DNA of 64,000 nucleotides from Prostheceraeus crozeri (Eukaryota > Platyhelminthes > Polycladida > Euryleptidae). Positions 8,351 to 17,867 of this stretch are shown here, piece after piece. How positions within the stretch are numbered: position 1 is the stretch's first letter; each line of letters begins with the position of its first letter. The position numbers and the translations under genes are program-made. Location of the stretch: positions 186,001-250,000 of the forward strand of contig CAJQUW010011531.1 in assembly GCA_907163375.1 (NCBI GenBank), read 5' to 3'. The notes beneath the pieces were generated by a model, which had not been told where the DNA came from, made no database searches, and saw nothing but the letters and a program-made list of their open reading frames with translations.

Positions 8351-10963
8351 TCATCCTTGTTTTCTCGATCCAGAAAATGAAGTATTATAGAGAGGAATAC
8401 AATACGGAACAAATGATTTGATTCTACGATGTGTTTTACACATAGGCTGGCGAAGCAAACCAGAATAGGTGAGTCGCTGTGGAAATAGGTGATGCAGAAT
8501 GTTATTCGGGTTTTCAAGCTACTTGAATGTCTTTAATGCTTGCGAAACGCGTCTTTCCCTAGTAGATGGAAACATACCACAGTCACAATGAAAGCCACAT
8601 ATGATGTTATGGCAACGTCGACGAATTCTCTCAATTTTATTTGATTCTTTATTGTTAAGCGATACAAAAACAGCGGAATTGTATTCAAGTATACCAAGAA
8701 TCATATTATGATAAATTTGTATCAAATCGGCTTTCTGAAGTCCAGAATATTTCTTTAAACGTTTTAAGAGAAAAATACGACGGCTCGATTTTTTACATAT
8801 TGAGTCAACATGCTTACTCCAAGTGAGATCTCCTGAGAAAGTTACACCAAGGCAGTTTAGATGATCAACTTGCGGCATACACAATACGTTAATGATGGGA
8901 GTATTTCGCTTTTTGACAATCATTACTCTTGACTTCTGCTCATTTAATATCAGACCATGAACACGGCACCAGCTTTTTATGTTGGTTGCTTCCAGTTGAA
9001 TGGCATGGTTTACATCATCATTTGTAGAGAAAGGAATTGAAACTAAAACATCATCTGCGTACTTGATAAGCATCGTGTCATTAGAGAATGAGTTTAAGGA
9101 GCCCATGTAAGCAGCAAACATATGTGGTGAAATTATGCACCCCTGAGGAACGCCTGAAGTCACTTGACGGAAATTGCTATTTGCTATATGCTTCACACAA
9201 ACTCGCTGATATCGGTCTTTGAAATAATCTGCTAACCATTCCAGAAATTTAGTTGGCAAATGCTTTGATGTCAGATAAGCAAACAATTTGTCATACTGTA
9301 GGCGGTCAAATGCTCTGCTGAGATCGAATGATATCACTGCCACTCCTGATATATCTTCACGATCCAATTTAGATGTTATGAAGTCGTGTAATTGAATATT
9401 AGCGCATAAAGTCGATGATCCGCGACGAAAACCAAATTGGTTATCACCATACAGGGACAAGAATCTTTCTTCGATTGACATTAGTACGTACTTTTCTAGA
9501 AGCTTTGCCAAAATTGGAAGAACAGATATAGGCCTCAGTTCGTTGACACTGGGATTTGGATTTTTGGGGACAGGGATTACGTTCGCCAATTTCCATTGAG
9601 TAGGAACAACACCTACACTGACGGAGAGACAAAACATGTGAGATACAGGGCCTGATAGTATGCCTGCAGCCTCTCGCAGAAGTCGAGGAGAAAGAGAGTC
9701 ACAGCCTGACGACTTGTTGACTTTTAAAGAGCGTAGCACTTCATATGTCTTTGTAACACTAATATCTGGTAGCCATGGGTCAGTGATGGTTGGAAAGTGG
9801 GACTTAATATCGTTCCAACTTGGTGCAGCTGAAAACACACTCGAGAAGTAGCTGTTAATAGCCTCTGCTGCTGACTGATAATTTGGAAACTGCTGCAGTA
9901 ATTTATCTAGATTAGATCCAGCTTGCGAATTATTTGGATTTTCCGACCTCACAATTTTCCAAACACTACCTTTATTATTTTTCAGATGTTTGGACCAAAT
10001 ATATTTGGCTTTCGTGATCTCTGACTTCACTTTTACTTTATAATGATTGTACAGAGGGAGATCGTTGTTCCTGTAAGCTTGATATCGGCAGTTTATAAGG
10101 TGCTTCAAAAGAGGAGTTACCCATGCTTTGTCTATACTCATCATTTCAACGTACTTGAAAGGGATTTCTTTCAGCGCATCATTAATTATCTTATAAAACA
10201 AATCAGTTTTATGTTGTAACGGTACATCCAGTTTGTAAAAGTAGCTCCAATTAATTGATCTTAAAAAGTCACAGAATCTTCTCACGAATGTCTCGCGATA
10301 ATCATACAATTTGACGATAGATGTACAATATGACTTGGCATTTAGTGGCTTGACAAAAACAGTCGAATGGTCAGCATTGCCAAAATTAGGCCCAATAATA
10401 GCAGGGCAAAAATTTTCTTTCATGTGATTGTCGATAAGAACCTTGTCCAAAATACTTCCTCCTCTTGTCGCTACTTCAACAATCTGCGCTAGTCCCAAAT
10501 TTTGTTCGAGCAAGTCGGTAGGCAATTGATTAAGATCACCCGCGATCATGAATTTACAATCTGCAACATCATCAGAAGCTAGGTCATAGTTAGTGATGAT
10601 AAAGTCAATAATAAGACTGTAATCGGCAGATCTCAAATTCGGGGGTACATAAAGAACAAGTAGAATAATTTCACGCATCCGTATCCAAACACATTCAATA
10701 GATGAAGGAGGAGCTGGCAAATATTTGATTTCTTTGAAATAAATGTCATTACGAATATAAACACAGACCCCTCCTCCATGTCTACCATCTTGTCGATCAT
10801 AGCGAACAGGTACAGAATAGTACGGGAGGTGAATGTTGTTGCTGTCGATGCTAGCGTTCAGCCAAGACTCACAAATTGCGATAATTGATGGCTTGCAGGA
10901 AGATGCAAAAATCGTCAGTTCGTCGATTTTGGGGCGTAGGGATTGAATATTTGTCAGGAACAA
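8351..10963 (-). CDS. LINE ORF2: APE endonuclease and reverse transcriptase
   Basis: The endonuclease domain (residues ~1-215) shows I-C-E-S-W-L, G-G-G-V-C-V-Y-I, A-G-D-L-N and A-D-H-S. The reverse transcriptase (~430-700) shows L-R-P-I-S-V-L, F-G-F-R-R-G, S-F-D-L-S-R-A-F-D, G-V-P-Q-G-C-I-I-S-P and the catalytic K-Y-A-D-D-V. A thumb region follows (L-G-V-T-F). The main frame is 814 codons to a TAG at 8519-8521. The same frame continues past that codon with a normal LINE C-terminus (F-P-Q-R-L ... P-L-Y-N) to a TGA at 8351-8353, so one premature stop appears to truncate an otherwise open ORF. This is a fairly young copy. The enzyme would nick target DNA and copy its RNA in place. Confidence 0.88.
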
Positions 10964-11004
10964 ACTCGGCAGCGTATAGCTTACTTCTTTATAGCGTAAA
11001 AAAG

Positions 11005-11699
11005 TTAATGAAAATTTTTTATTTGACTTCTCAAAACAACGGCACCCTTATGAATTACCCAATCATTCCCATCTTTTTTCTTCGAATTCAGTTCTTCTCT
11101 TAGTCTTTTGTTTTCATTTTGCTGTATAAGGGTTAAGTCTGGATTGATATAGATATGCTTTCTCAAGTTTGAAGCTCTTAGATTTTTCCCTTTCCTCAAG
11201 ATTTCGAACTTTTTGTCTGCATCATCACATATCACTTTCAATAATCTCGGAGCTCCGTTTCTCGGTTTTCCAATTCTTATTACTTGAAGCAACTTGAAAT
11301 CTTCAACGTCTATGGACTCGAAGACACTTTCTACTTCTTGACGATCGTGTTCGCTTCGTTCGGTAATAGTTCCATCAATTTTCTCGGATATACCTGATAT
11401 GATCAGATTCGGCCTACGACGAAGACGATCTTCCATCTCGTGGAACATCTTATTCGGAAATTCAGTATTAAATGTCATTAAAACATCCTGTATACACTTT
11501 ATTTCTTGTTTATGCTTTACTTTTTTTGTTCAATGTCATCAATTCGTTGTGAAATGACGTCGAGACGGTCATTTATCTTGTTTAAAGCCTGTATAAGCGT
11601 CGAGTTGGAATCTTGTATAAGTTGTTTTATATCAACTAGGCTTATTGTTGATTCTACTAGGTTATTTGTTGAATTCGAGCGTGTACTTCGCTTATCCAT
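11005..11699 (-). CDS. LINE ORF1: coiled-coil RNA-binding protein
   Basis: Residues 1-60 (from 11699) form a Ser/Asn-rich start then a coiled coil (I-Q-A-L-N-K-I-N-D-R-L-D). The second part (from about 11478) has R-R-P-N-L-I-I-S-G-I-S, then R-I-G-K-P and P-R-L-L-K-V-I, the layout of the L1 ORF1p RRM-like and C-terminal domains that coat LINE RNA. The two parts lie in different frames, separated at a run of seven A near 11520, so one single-base frameshift is present. The gene precedes ORF2 by about 40 bp. Confidence 0.75.
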
Positions 11700-11800
11700 G
11701 ACAGTTAAAGTTCACAACAGAGATCGCGATTATCTGGGACAGTTTGGCTGTATGGCTGACGTATTGAGAACGTAATTAATTCGCACTGAGATGACGTTGA

Positions 11801-12372
11801 TCACGAGATGAAAAATCAATATTTCACTGAAAACGCGATAGCAGCTGATTCAATTGCTGGACAATACCCAAGCCTGCAAACAAGCGAACATGCACTGCAT
11901 CATACGGACGAGGAAGCACTGACGTTTAGATTCCAATTTTAGAATCACTCGCTGTTGCAGGGACACTGCGGAAATCCAATAACCTCAAGAGACCAAATAG
12001 CAACCGAAGTGATGTTTTGAACACTACTCGAGGCCAACAGCGAAAAAATATGCAAAAACTGAGATTGTCTTTAATTGATCCAACCAGGGAGAATGTAAAT
12101 AACACGATCAGAAAGACGACGACCAAAGGAACCAAACGATACCAAACACTTTCACTGAAGGTGACAGAAAACCATCCAAATCATGAAATTTTCACTGATA
12201 TCAGAGAGAGAGAAGAGCGACACAACCAGCACTGACAGACCAATGTTATTGCATTCAACTTTGCAAATGTAACCACTGTGATATTGCTCATTTCGAGTGT
12301 CACTTATGTCGCAATAGTTAGTACCTATGTAAATGTGGTAAAGATAGGTTTTAGCAAAGACTAACACGGAAA
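11801..12372. other. Probable LINE 5' UTR and Polinton A spacer
   Basis: No supported ORF. The region is moderately purine-rich, with no obvious TATA box. Part is likely the untranslated 5' end of the nested LINE and the rest the Polinton sequence upstream of 12373. The junction between them could not be placed. Confidence 0.4.
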
Positions 12373-12723
12373 ATGGCGAAACGTAAAAGTCAAAAGTCTT
12401 CAAAGTTTTCTTCAGCCATTCAAGCTCTCCGACGAATGAAAGCAAATCAGCGATACAATGCTATACGACATGCCAACGATAAATTCATTCGTGAAATTAT
12501 TTCTCATGTCAGAAAGTTGAGGACGAAGAAATTAGCGCCAAAACAACGAAAGTTACTTAAGCGATATGCTACGAAATTGCGTTTCATCTCCAATCCTAAA
12601 GTCACCCTTCAAAGAAAGAGGGAAACTCTAACACAAAAGGGCGGTTTCCTTTCAGCAATACTTCCGATGTTAGCTCCTGTCGTGGGTAACCTATTGGGTA
12701 ATATCTTTGGCTCTAAGCGTTAA
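12373..12723 (+). CDS. Small basic protein with hydrophobic C-terminus, minor virion candidate
   Basis: A 116-codon ORF with a very Lys/Arg-rich body (M-A-K-R-K-S-Q start) and a C-terminal glycine-rich hydrophobic segment (G-G-F-L-S-A-I-L-P-M-L-A-P-V-V-G) ending G-S-K-R. This resembles the small basic, membrane-active or core-type proteins of adenoviruses and adintoviruses (pVI/pX-like). Its stop overlaps the start of the ATPase ORF by a few bases, indicating co-transcription. The structural role is inferred from composition and position. The frame is open. Confidence 0.5.
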   Translation: MAKRKSQKSSKFSSAIQALRRMKANQRYNAIRHANDKFIREIISHVRKLRTKKLAPKQRKLLKRYATKLRFISNPKVTLQRKRETLTQKGGFLSAILPMLAPVVGNLLGNIFGSKR

Positions 12724-13372
12724 TTATGCAAATGTTGAATCTTTAAGTTTTATAATGGATTTCAGACTTCAATGTGATAAAGTTCTGACTGTATCAGGTC
12801 CATTTCATGCAGGTAAAACTGTTTTCACGCTGAATTTATTGGATAAAAGAAGGGAGTTGTTTAAGGAACCTATCAATCGAGTGATTTGGTGTTATGGTAT
12901 TTATCAACCGTCGCTGTTTCAGGAATTGCAAAGTCGCAACTTTATTCGACATGAAGGAATTATTGCAGTGGATAAACTTCAGTCTAATGATGTTGTTGTA
13001 TTGGATGATTTATTAAAAGAAAGTAAGAATTCAAAAGATGTTACAGATATGTTCACTCGTGCAGCACATCATAAAAGGTGTTTTATCATCTATACCACAC
13101 AAAATTTGTCTCCTGATGGAAAAGAAGCTCGTACACGAAACCTGAATACACACTATTATGCTATTTTCAAGAATCCGCGAGATAAAAGTCAATTTGAAAT
13201 TTTAGCGCGACAAGTTGCACCCAGAGGATCAAAAGCCTTAATTGAAATTTTTCAAGCAGCTACTGAAAAACCATACGGTTACTTATTCATTGACTTTACG
13301 CAAGAGTGTCCGGAAGAATTTAGATTTCGAAGTGATATTTTGAAAACTCCCATGATTATCTACAAACTATGA
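12707..13372 (+). CDS. Polinton packaging ATPase (FtsK/HerA, A32-like)
   Basis: Walker A G-P-F-H-A-G-K-T lies at residues ~31-38 and Walker B V-V-V-L-D-D-L-L at ~101-108. A sensor-like I-I-Y-T-T-Q-N follows, where the family reads (Y/L)-x-T-Q. The length of about 220 codons is usual for Polinton ATPases. The family pumps genomic DNA into preformed capsids, so its presence marks a virion-forming ancestry. It overlaps its neighbours on both sides (ATG of the next ORF at 13369). The frame is open; the first plausible internal Met near residue 17 (M-D-F) may be the true start. Confidence 0.85.
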   Translation: MALSVNYANVESLSFIMDFRLQCDKVLTVSGPFHAGKTVFTLNLLDKRRELFKEPINRVIWCYGIYQPSLFQELQSRNFIRHEGIIAVDKLQSNDVVVLDDLLKESKNSKDVTDMFTRAAHHKRCFIIYTTQNLSPDGKEARTRNLNTHYYAIFKNPRDKSQFEILARQVAPRGSKALIEIFQAATEKPYGYLFIDFTQECPEEFRFRSDILKTPMIIYKL

Positions 13373-14115
13373 GTTCTTATTCTCGCATGATTGTTATTCC
13401 TCAGGATGAATATGTACAATTGACTGCCATGCAGCAAGTAAAGCAACCTCTTGCAAATCAAATGTATAGGAAAGAAATAGATTATCAGCAAAATGTTCAC
13501 ATCAAAGATCCACATCGTGCTGTATTATTACAATCGGAAACTGTTGAGCAATTGAAAAACTTGAAGAATAAGATGCGTGACTCTGTATCGACTGCTACAC
13601 CTTTAGCATCTCGCGCACATGCCATATCTCTTTTCAACAGTATTGAACCCCATCTCAATGTAAATGATAGAGGAGAAATCATTACAGATGAAAATAAAGT
13701 GATTGATGCTTCACGTTATGAAGACTTGATTCAGTATGCGACACGTAGAAAGCGCCGTCAGGGCTATGTTCCACCTGGTTGGTCATACTTTCTTAAACTA
13801 TTGAAAAAGCATAATGTACCAAAATTTGCTTTGAATAATGAGACATTGAAAGAACTTGATTCAACAGTGGCTACTGCTCCAATGCTTCAGGCGATGAAAA
13901 TGCCAACAAATTGGTTTAAGACGTCACCTGGTACATCCCCTCCCACACTCACTAAGCAAACAAGAGGAAGAACTCGACGTAGATCTACATCACCACTAAA
14001 ACTAGTAAAAGGAAAACGTAAAACAGCTCCTCCCAGGAAATACATGTTCTCGAAGGTCGCATTCCAAAAAGAATTCGGAGTGATCAAGGAAAAGAGTTTG
14101 AAAATCAGCATGTGA
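13369..14115 (+). CDS. Conserved Polinton protein of unknown role
   Basis: A 248-codon open ORF whose ATG overlaps the ATPase stop (ATGAG arrangement). The N-terminal half is helical and Gln-rich. A segment G-Y-V-P-P-G-W with surrounding basic residues (T-R-R-K-R-R-Q) lies at ~123-145. The C-terminal ~50 residues are strongly basic, Ser/Thr/Pro-rich (R-T-R-R-R-S-T-S-P). A gene of this kind often follows the ATPase in invertebrate Polintons, but I do not know its function. The basic tail suggests nucleic-acid contact. Confidence 0.5.
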   Translation: MSSYSRMIVIPQDEYVQLTAMQQVKQPLANQMYRKEIDYQQNVHIKDPHRAVLLQSETVEQLKNLKNKMRDSVSTATPLASRAHAISLFNSIEPHLNVNDRGEIITDENKVIDASRYEDLIQYATRRKRRQGYVPPGWSYFLKLLKKHNVPKFALNNETLKELDSTVATAPMLQAMKMPTNWFKTSPGTSPPTLTKQTRGRTRRRSTSPLKLVKGKRKTAPPRKYMFSKVAFQKEFGVIKEKSLKISM

Positions 14116-14144
14116 GATGATTATTTGAGAGGCATGACATTGAG

Positions 14145-14744
14145 TTGTTTAGTGTAAAGAGTGCTTATAAAGCTGCACTCGTTGAACGTTTTAATCGCAC
14201 ATTAAAAAATCGCTTGTGGCGACGTTTAACTGCCAACTTGACACAAAATTGGACAAAGGTTCTACAAGATACACTCCATGCCTACAATCACTCTATCCAT
14301 CGTTCTATTGGACTCAGACCAGTAGATGCAAATGCTGACAATGTAGATAAAGTGCGCGAATCATTCCAACGTAAACGCACTCATGTGAAAAGTGATGTGA
14401 AAATTGGTGATAAAGTTCGTATCTCAAAAGTGAAAAGTGTTTTTGCTAAAGGGTACCTTCCGAATTGGACAGAGGAGGTAATTACAGTATCAAGGATTGA
14501 TCAAAAAGACTCTCCGACCACCTATAAGTTGAAAGATTACGATAATGAAGAAATTGAGGGTAGCTTTTACCGCGATGAGATTGAGGTAGTCACTGAAAGT
14601 GAAACATATTTGGTAGAGAAAATCATTCGATGTAAAAAACGGCAAGGTGAAGAATGGTGTCTTGTTAAATGGACTGGTTATCCTTCAAGTATGAACTCTT
14701 GGATGCGTCGTGCCGACATCTTTCATCTAAGTGATCGACAGTGA
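14145..14744 (+). pseudogene. Polinton integrase remnant with chromodomain
   Basis: The recognisable part starts with V-E-R-F-N-R-T-L-K-N, the helix of the retroviral-type integrase core bearing the catalytic Glu. It continues through an SH3-like segment (G-D-K-V-R-I-S-K) to a chromodomain (V-E-K-I-I-R-C ... L-V-K-W-T-G-Y ... S-W). In Polintons the integrase inserts the element, and the chromodomain may steer it to marked chromatin. The gene is broken in this copy. It keeps its usual neighbourhood between the ATPase and capsid genes. Confidence 0.85.
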
Positions 14745-14785
14745 TTCATGCAAAGTTGTAACTAACAATGTTTAGGGTTTGAGCT

Positions 14786-15106
14786 ATGAATCCAACTGCC
14801 TCATTTTATTCACGACCCTCCTATGTAAGTGGTGGAGGACAAATTTACATCGGCGCTCGCCGCCAACGTGGAGGTAGCATACTTGGTGCACTGAAATCTG
14901 TTGTAGCACCTCTCATATCCAATGTCGGTAGATCTTTAAAACGAAATGTTTTAAGTAATGCCGTTGGCTTTGCTGGTGATGTTGCTAGTGATCTTTCCAG
15001 AGGTAGAAGTTTTAAGAGCAGTTTGTTGAATCGTGGGAAGGAAGGCGGTTTAAAAAACATTGAAGCAGACCTTTGCTGGTGTTACTCAAGGAAAGAAATC
15101 ACCTAA
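14786..15106 (+). CDS. Small Gly-rich protein, minor capsid (pVI/pX-like) candidate
   Basis: The N-terminus carries G-G-G-Q-I-Y-I-G-A-R-R-Q-R-G-G then S-I-L-G-A-L-K-S-V-V-A-P-L-I, a basic patch followed by an amphipathic/hydrophobic helix. The same arrangement occurs in adenovirus cementing and membrane-lytic proteins and in adintovirus counterparts. A basic helix follows. It lies directly upstream of the capsid gene and overlaps the next basic ORF. The role is inferred. Confidence 0.45.
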   Translation: MNPTASFYSRPSYVSGGGQIYIGARRQRGGSILGALKSVVAPLISNVGRSLKRNVLSNAVGFAGDVASDLSRGRSFKSSLLNRGKEGGLKNIEADLCWCYSRKEIT

Positions 15107-15242
15107 ACGAATGAAAAAAGGAAGGAGGAAACATCGCGGAGCTGGTAAGGTGCGATCTTCAGTCAAAAGGCATTCACGCAAACGTCGCAGAGGCTCTAAT
15201 CATTCATCAGGCGCTAAACGACGACGCTGCCATAACTTCTAA
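15060..15242 (+). CDS. Very basic small protein, core/condensing candidate
   Basis: A 60-codon ORF, more than one third Lys/Arg with His and Ser (R-R-K-H-R-G-A-G-K-V-R-S-S), overlapping the end of the previous ORF in another frame and ending two bases before the capsid ATG. Composition resembles adenovirus core protein VII or mu. It could equally be a broken continuation of the upstream gene. Confidence 0.35.
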   Translation: MKQTFAGVTQGKKSPKRMKKGRRKHRGAGKVRSSVKRHSRKRRRGSNHSSGAKRRRCHNF

Positions 15243-15244
15243 TC

Positions 15245-16522
15245 ATGGAGTGTAAAACTTCCGGTTTTTGTTTGTTCGATCAACAAGCCATACAGACAGA
15301 TATTCTTAGTTCAAGTATTGTAGATTATCATCCTCGAACAGCTGAGAATGCTGGCCCCATTGAATTTGTTATTCCTGGTGGTAGTGATGACTACATAGAT
15401 TTGAGTTATGCGATGGTTGATTTGAGGTTTAGAATTCAGCAAGCAGATGGAACTGCTATTGACGATACACATAAAGTTGGACTGAACAATTTACCATTGA
15501 CTACATTACTTCGTGATGTTTCTCTAACGATTGGAGAGCAGCAGGTGGAAGGTGGTCAAAGCGATTATCCCTATAAATCATATTTCAATCATGTATCACA
15601 GTTTCATCCAGCAGCACAAAAAAGTCATATGGAAGCCATGGGATGGTACAGAGATGAAGCAGGAAAATTTGATGTTGAAACAAACAGTGGCTTTGTAAAG
15701 CGATCTGCTATGATTAAAGATAGTAGAGTATGTCAGCTATATGGTCCGCTGAATTTAGACTTCTTTAGACAGTCAAAGTTTTTACTCTGTAATACCAGCA
15801 TGCGACTCAAGCTGACATTGAATAAGCCTGAATTTGCGCTGAATGCATTTGCTAAAGTTGACAATTTTAGAATTCATGTGGAAGATATTGCACTTTACAT
15901 TCGTCGAGTAGTACCGAATCCAAGTGTCATTAGAGGACATGCTGAAGGTCTTAACCGCCAAAATGCCATTTACCCCGTTCAGCATACAAAGCATCTCACC
16001 TTTACAATTCCGAAAGATCAAAAGAGTTTCATGAAAGATGGCCTCTTTCCATCGGAAGCACCGAAGCTCCTCATGGTGGCAATGGTTGAAAATGATGCAT
16101 TTAATGATAATATAAAGAAGAATCCTTTCAATTTTAAACACAATCAGTTAAGTGAAATTGCTTTACGTGTAAATGGTGTGAGTCATCCTGGTCCACCCTA
16201 CAAACCAGATTTTGCTTCGGATCAATTTATGCGCAGTTATGTTGATTTTATGGATGTCTTTGGCTTTTACAATACGGATGACACCAACGGACTCACTATG
16301 AAAGAGTTTAAGAGAGGATATACTATTTATGCATTTGATTTTACTGCTGACAGCGATATTAGTGCCCCCTATCGTCAAGCGAACGTGCCTCATAATATTC
16401 GTTTGGATTTGACGTTCAAAAGAACACTACCTGAGACGATCAATGTATTAATTTATGCAGTCTTCGATTCAAATATTGAAATTACAAAGTATCGTGATGT
16501 GATTCTTCAGTATAATCGTTAA
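15245..16522 (+). CDS. Capsid protein, F54H12.2-like (double jelly-roll candidate)
   Basis: A 425-codon open ORF. Diagnostic stretches are the early I-E-F-V-I-P-G-G-S-D-D-Y-I-D-L, then L-L-R-D-V-S-L-T-I-G-E-Q-Q-V, D-Y-P-Y-K-S-Y and G-W-Y-R-D-E-A-G. This is the pattern of the widespread C. elegans F54H12.2-like family, which occurs in animal Polintons and is regarded as a virion jelly-roll protein. I favour the major capsid (hexon-like) role, though a penton role cannot be excluded from sequence alone. The next ORF (protease) starts at its stop codon, so the two are probably on one transcript. Confidence 0.7.
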   Translation: MECKTSGFCLFDQQAIQTDILSSSIVDYHPRTAENAGPIEFVIPGGSDDYIDLSYAMVDLRFRIQQADGTAIDDTHKVGLNNLPLTTLLRDVSLTIGEQQVEGGQSDYPYKSYFNHVSQFHPAAQKSHMEAMGWYRDEAGKFDVETNSGFVKRSAMIKDSRVCQLYGPLNLDFFRQSKFLLCNTSMRLKLTLNKPEFALNAFAKVDNFRIHVEDIALYIRRVVPNPSVIRGHAEGLNRQNAIYPVQHTKHLTFTIPKDQKSFMKDGLFPSEAPKLLMVAMVENDAFNDNIKKNPFNFKHNQLSEIALRVNGVSHPGPPYKPDFASDQFMRSYVDFMDVFGFYNTDDTNGLTMKEFKRGYTIYAFDFTADSDISAPYRQANVPHNIRLDLTFKRTLPETINVLIYAVFDSNIEITKYRDVILQYNR

Positions 16523-16923
16523 TGAGTTGGTTGACTGCTGACGATATTAAGACTAAAGTGAAGCGTAATGCAGACGAAGCGACGTTGAAAGCTTTCGATA
16601 ATGTCTATTCACTCGATACCTTACCACCTGCAGTAAATCACTATCCCATCTTTATTGTGCTAAACACTCATTCGCAGAATTTAGGCGGTGAGCATTGGAA
16701 AGCGATCTTTATTGGAGAAAACCGACGTGGTGAACTATTTGACTCTCTTGCTCAACCTCCAAATATACCAACACAGCAGTGGTTGAGAAAACATACGCGT
16801 CAATATCAGCGAAATGAACGCATACTACAACATCCACTTTCACTTTTGTACTGTACTTCATCTCGATTTGTATCTGTTATTCAAAAATTTTCATGTAATC
16901 CATCCTCTAATGAAAAAAAATGA
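16522..16923 (+). pseudogene. Adenain-like cysteine protease (PRO), broken
   Basis: L-G-G-E-H-W-K-A-I-F-I holds the catalytic His in the context typical of adenovirus/Polinton maturation proteases, and R-G-E-L-F-D-S-L the acidic member. In the family the enzyme cleaves capsid precursors. The gene starts in the TAATG overlap with the capsid ORF. This copy is broken. A poly(A) signal AATAAA lies at about 16948, between this gene and the convergent minus-strand gene. Confidence 0.7.
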
Positions 16924-16978
16924 TTTGTAAGTTCTATCATGATCTGAAATAAAAACATCATGTTGGAAAAATTGTTTT

Positions 16979-17764
16979 TTATTTTACAATCCGCTGGATG
17001 CCTACATACTCGACGAGATAGTCTAGGATCACATTTGCTTGTACATGAGATTTTAGTCCAGTAATGATCACTTTACTATTATGAAAGATTGCCACATGCA
17101 CAGGTAACCAACAACTAATGAGAGCTGCAGGAAAAAGTTCGGGTTCATAACACAAATTGTAACTGCTGGTGCGAATCTTCAAAAATGATACACTGTCACT
17201 CAATTGAGTAGAGATCACCATATTGTCCACAGTCAGATTCGGCATCACACACCTCTCCCTCTTCCATATCCGACGTAGTAGTCTCTGTAGCTCTAAGCGC
17301 ATTGACTGCGCCGATGAATGAGAAAGGGCGCCGAGAATCTGTACAGTCCCATTTGGGAAGAGTTGAGGATTCCGTGAATTGTTCATCTTCACCACTAACA
17401 TTTGAGGTCGGCCCGGGTAATACTTGCTGTTGGGAAGGTGTTGGTGTAATGTTGCGAGATCGATTTTGGTGTAGAGTCTGAAGCGACGGAGAATGTTGAC
17501 GATGGTGTAGCGAGGCGCTTCATGATGAAAAAATGAGTAAATTGAGCGATGTACCTTCCTTTTATACTTTTCCCAACTACCTTGATGAAATGTGAAGTTA
17601 GTATGAAGTTGGGAATGATAGAGTTGAATTCGCCGATTGTTGACGCGCAGCCAGATGCGATTTCCAATACGTGAATGTCTTTTCATATAGAAGTATTTCA
17701 AATCCTTCATGATATGATGTAGAGATTGAAAATGACGATAAGATAAAGCAAACTCTCTTCTCAC
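16979..17764 (-). CDS. TATA-binding-protein-like protein with PC4-like N-terminal domain
   Basis: The C-terminal ~175 residues of this 261-codon ORF read as a TBP core of two repeats. Repeat 1 (~86-165) has V-N-I-L at the TBP V-N-L position, Y-Y-P-G-R-P, L-F-P-N-G-T-V-Q-I-L-G-A and a long Arg/Leu helix. Repeat 2 (~172-255) has N-L-T-V-D-N, then C-Y-E-P-E-L-F-P-A and I-F-H-N-S-K-V-I-I-T-G-L-K, almost word for word the TBP YEPELFP ... KIVLTG segment. DNA-kinking Phe equivalents are visible at L-F-P of repeat 2, I-F-H, and L-F-P of repeat 1. The N-terminal ~80 residues resemble the neighbouring 17868-18236 protein. TBP nucleates promoter complexes on TATA boxes; this element's accessory genes carry strong TATATAA boxes. 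The N-terminal end looks incomplete in this copy. Confidence 0.75.
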   Translation of the reverse strand: MRREFALSYRHFQSLHHIMKDLKYFYMKRHSRIGNRIWLRVNNRRIQLYHSQLHTNFTFHQGSWEKYKRKVHRSIYSFFHHEAPRYTIVNILRRFRLYTKIDLATLHQHLPNSKYYPGRPQMLVVKMNNSRNPQLFPNGTVQILGALSHSSAQSMRLELQRLLRRIWKRERCVMPNLTVDNMVISTQLSDSVSFLKIRTSSYNLCYEPELFPAALISCWLPVHVAIFHNSKVIITGLKSHVQANVILDYLVEYVGIQRIVK

Positions 17765-17867
17765 ATTTCAAGTTGAATCTTTGAAATAGACGTTTCGATC
17801 ATGATCCGTTTCAATACGTTGTAGGGAATCTAATTTCCAACTCATGGTGCGTGGTAGTCATGTCTGA

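Larger units (their letters stand above)
8290..11800 (-). mobile_element. LINE (non-LTR retrotransposon) nested in Polinton A
   Basis: A two-ORF LINE on the minus strand: an L1-ORF1-like protein (11005-11699) followed by an endonuclease-reverse transcriptase ORF (8351-10963). The endonuclease is APE-type and no RNase H domain is seen, which fits the Jockey/CR1/L2 assemblage. The exact ends and target duplication were not resolved: the 3' end is near 8290 and the 5' UTR probably extends into 11800-12240. It separates the left accessory module of the Polinton from the morphogenesis genes, so it inserted after the Polinton. Confidence 0.85.
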
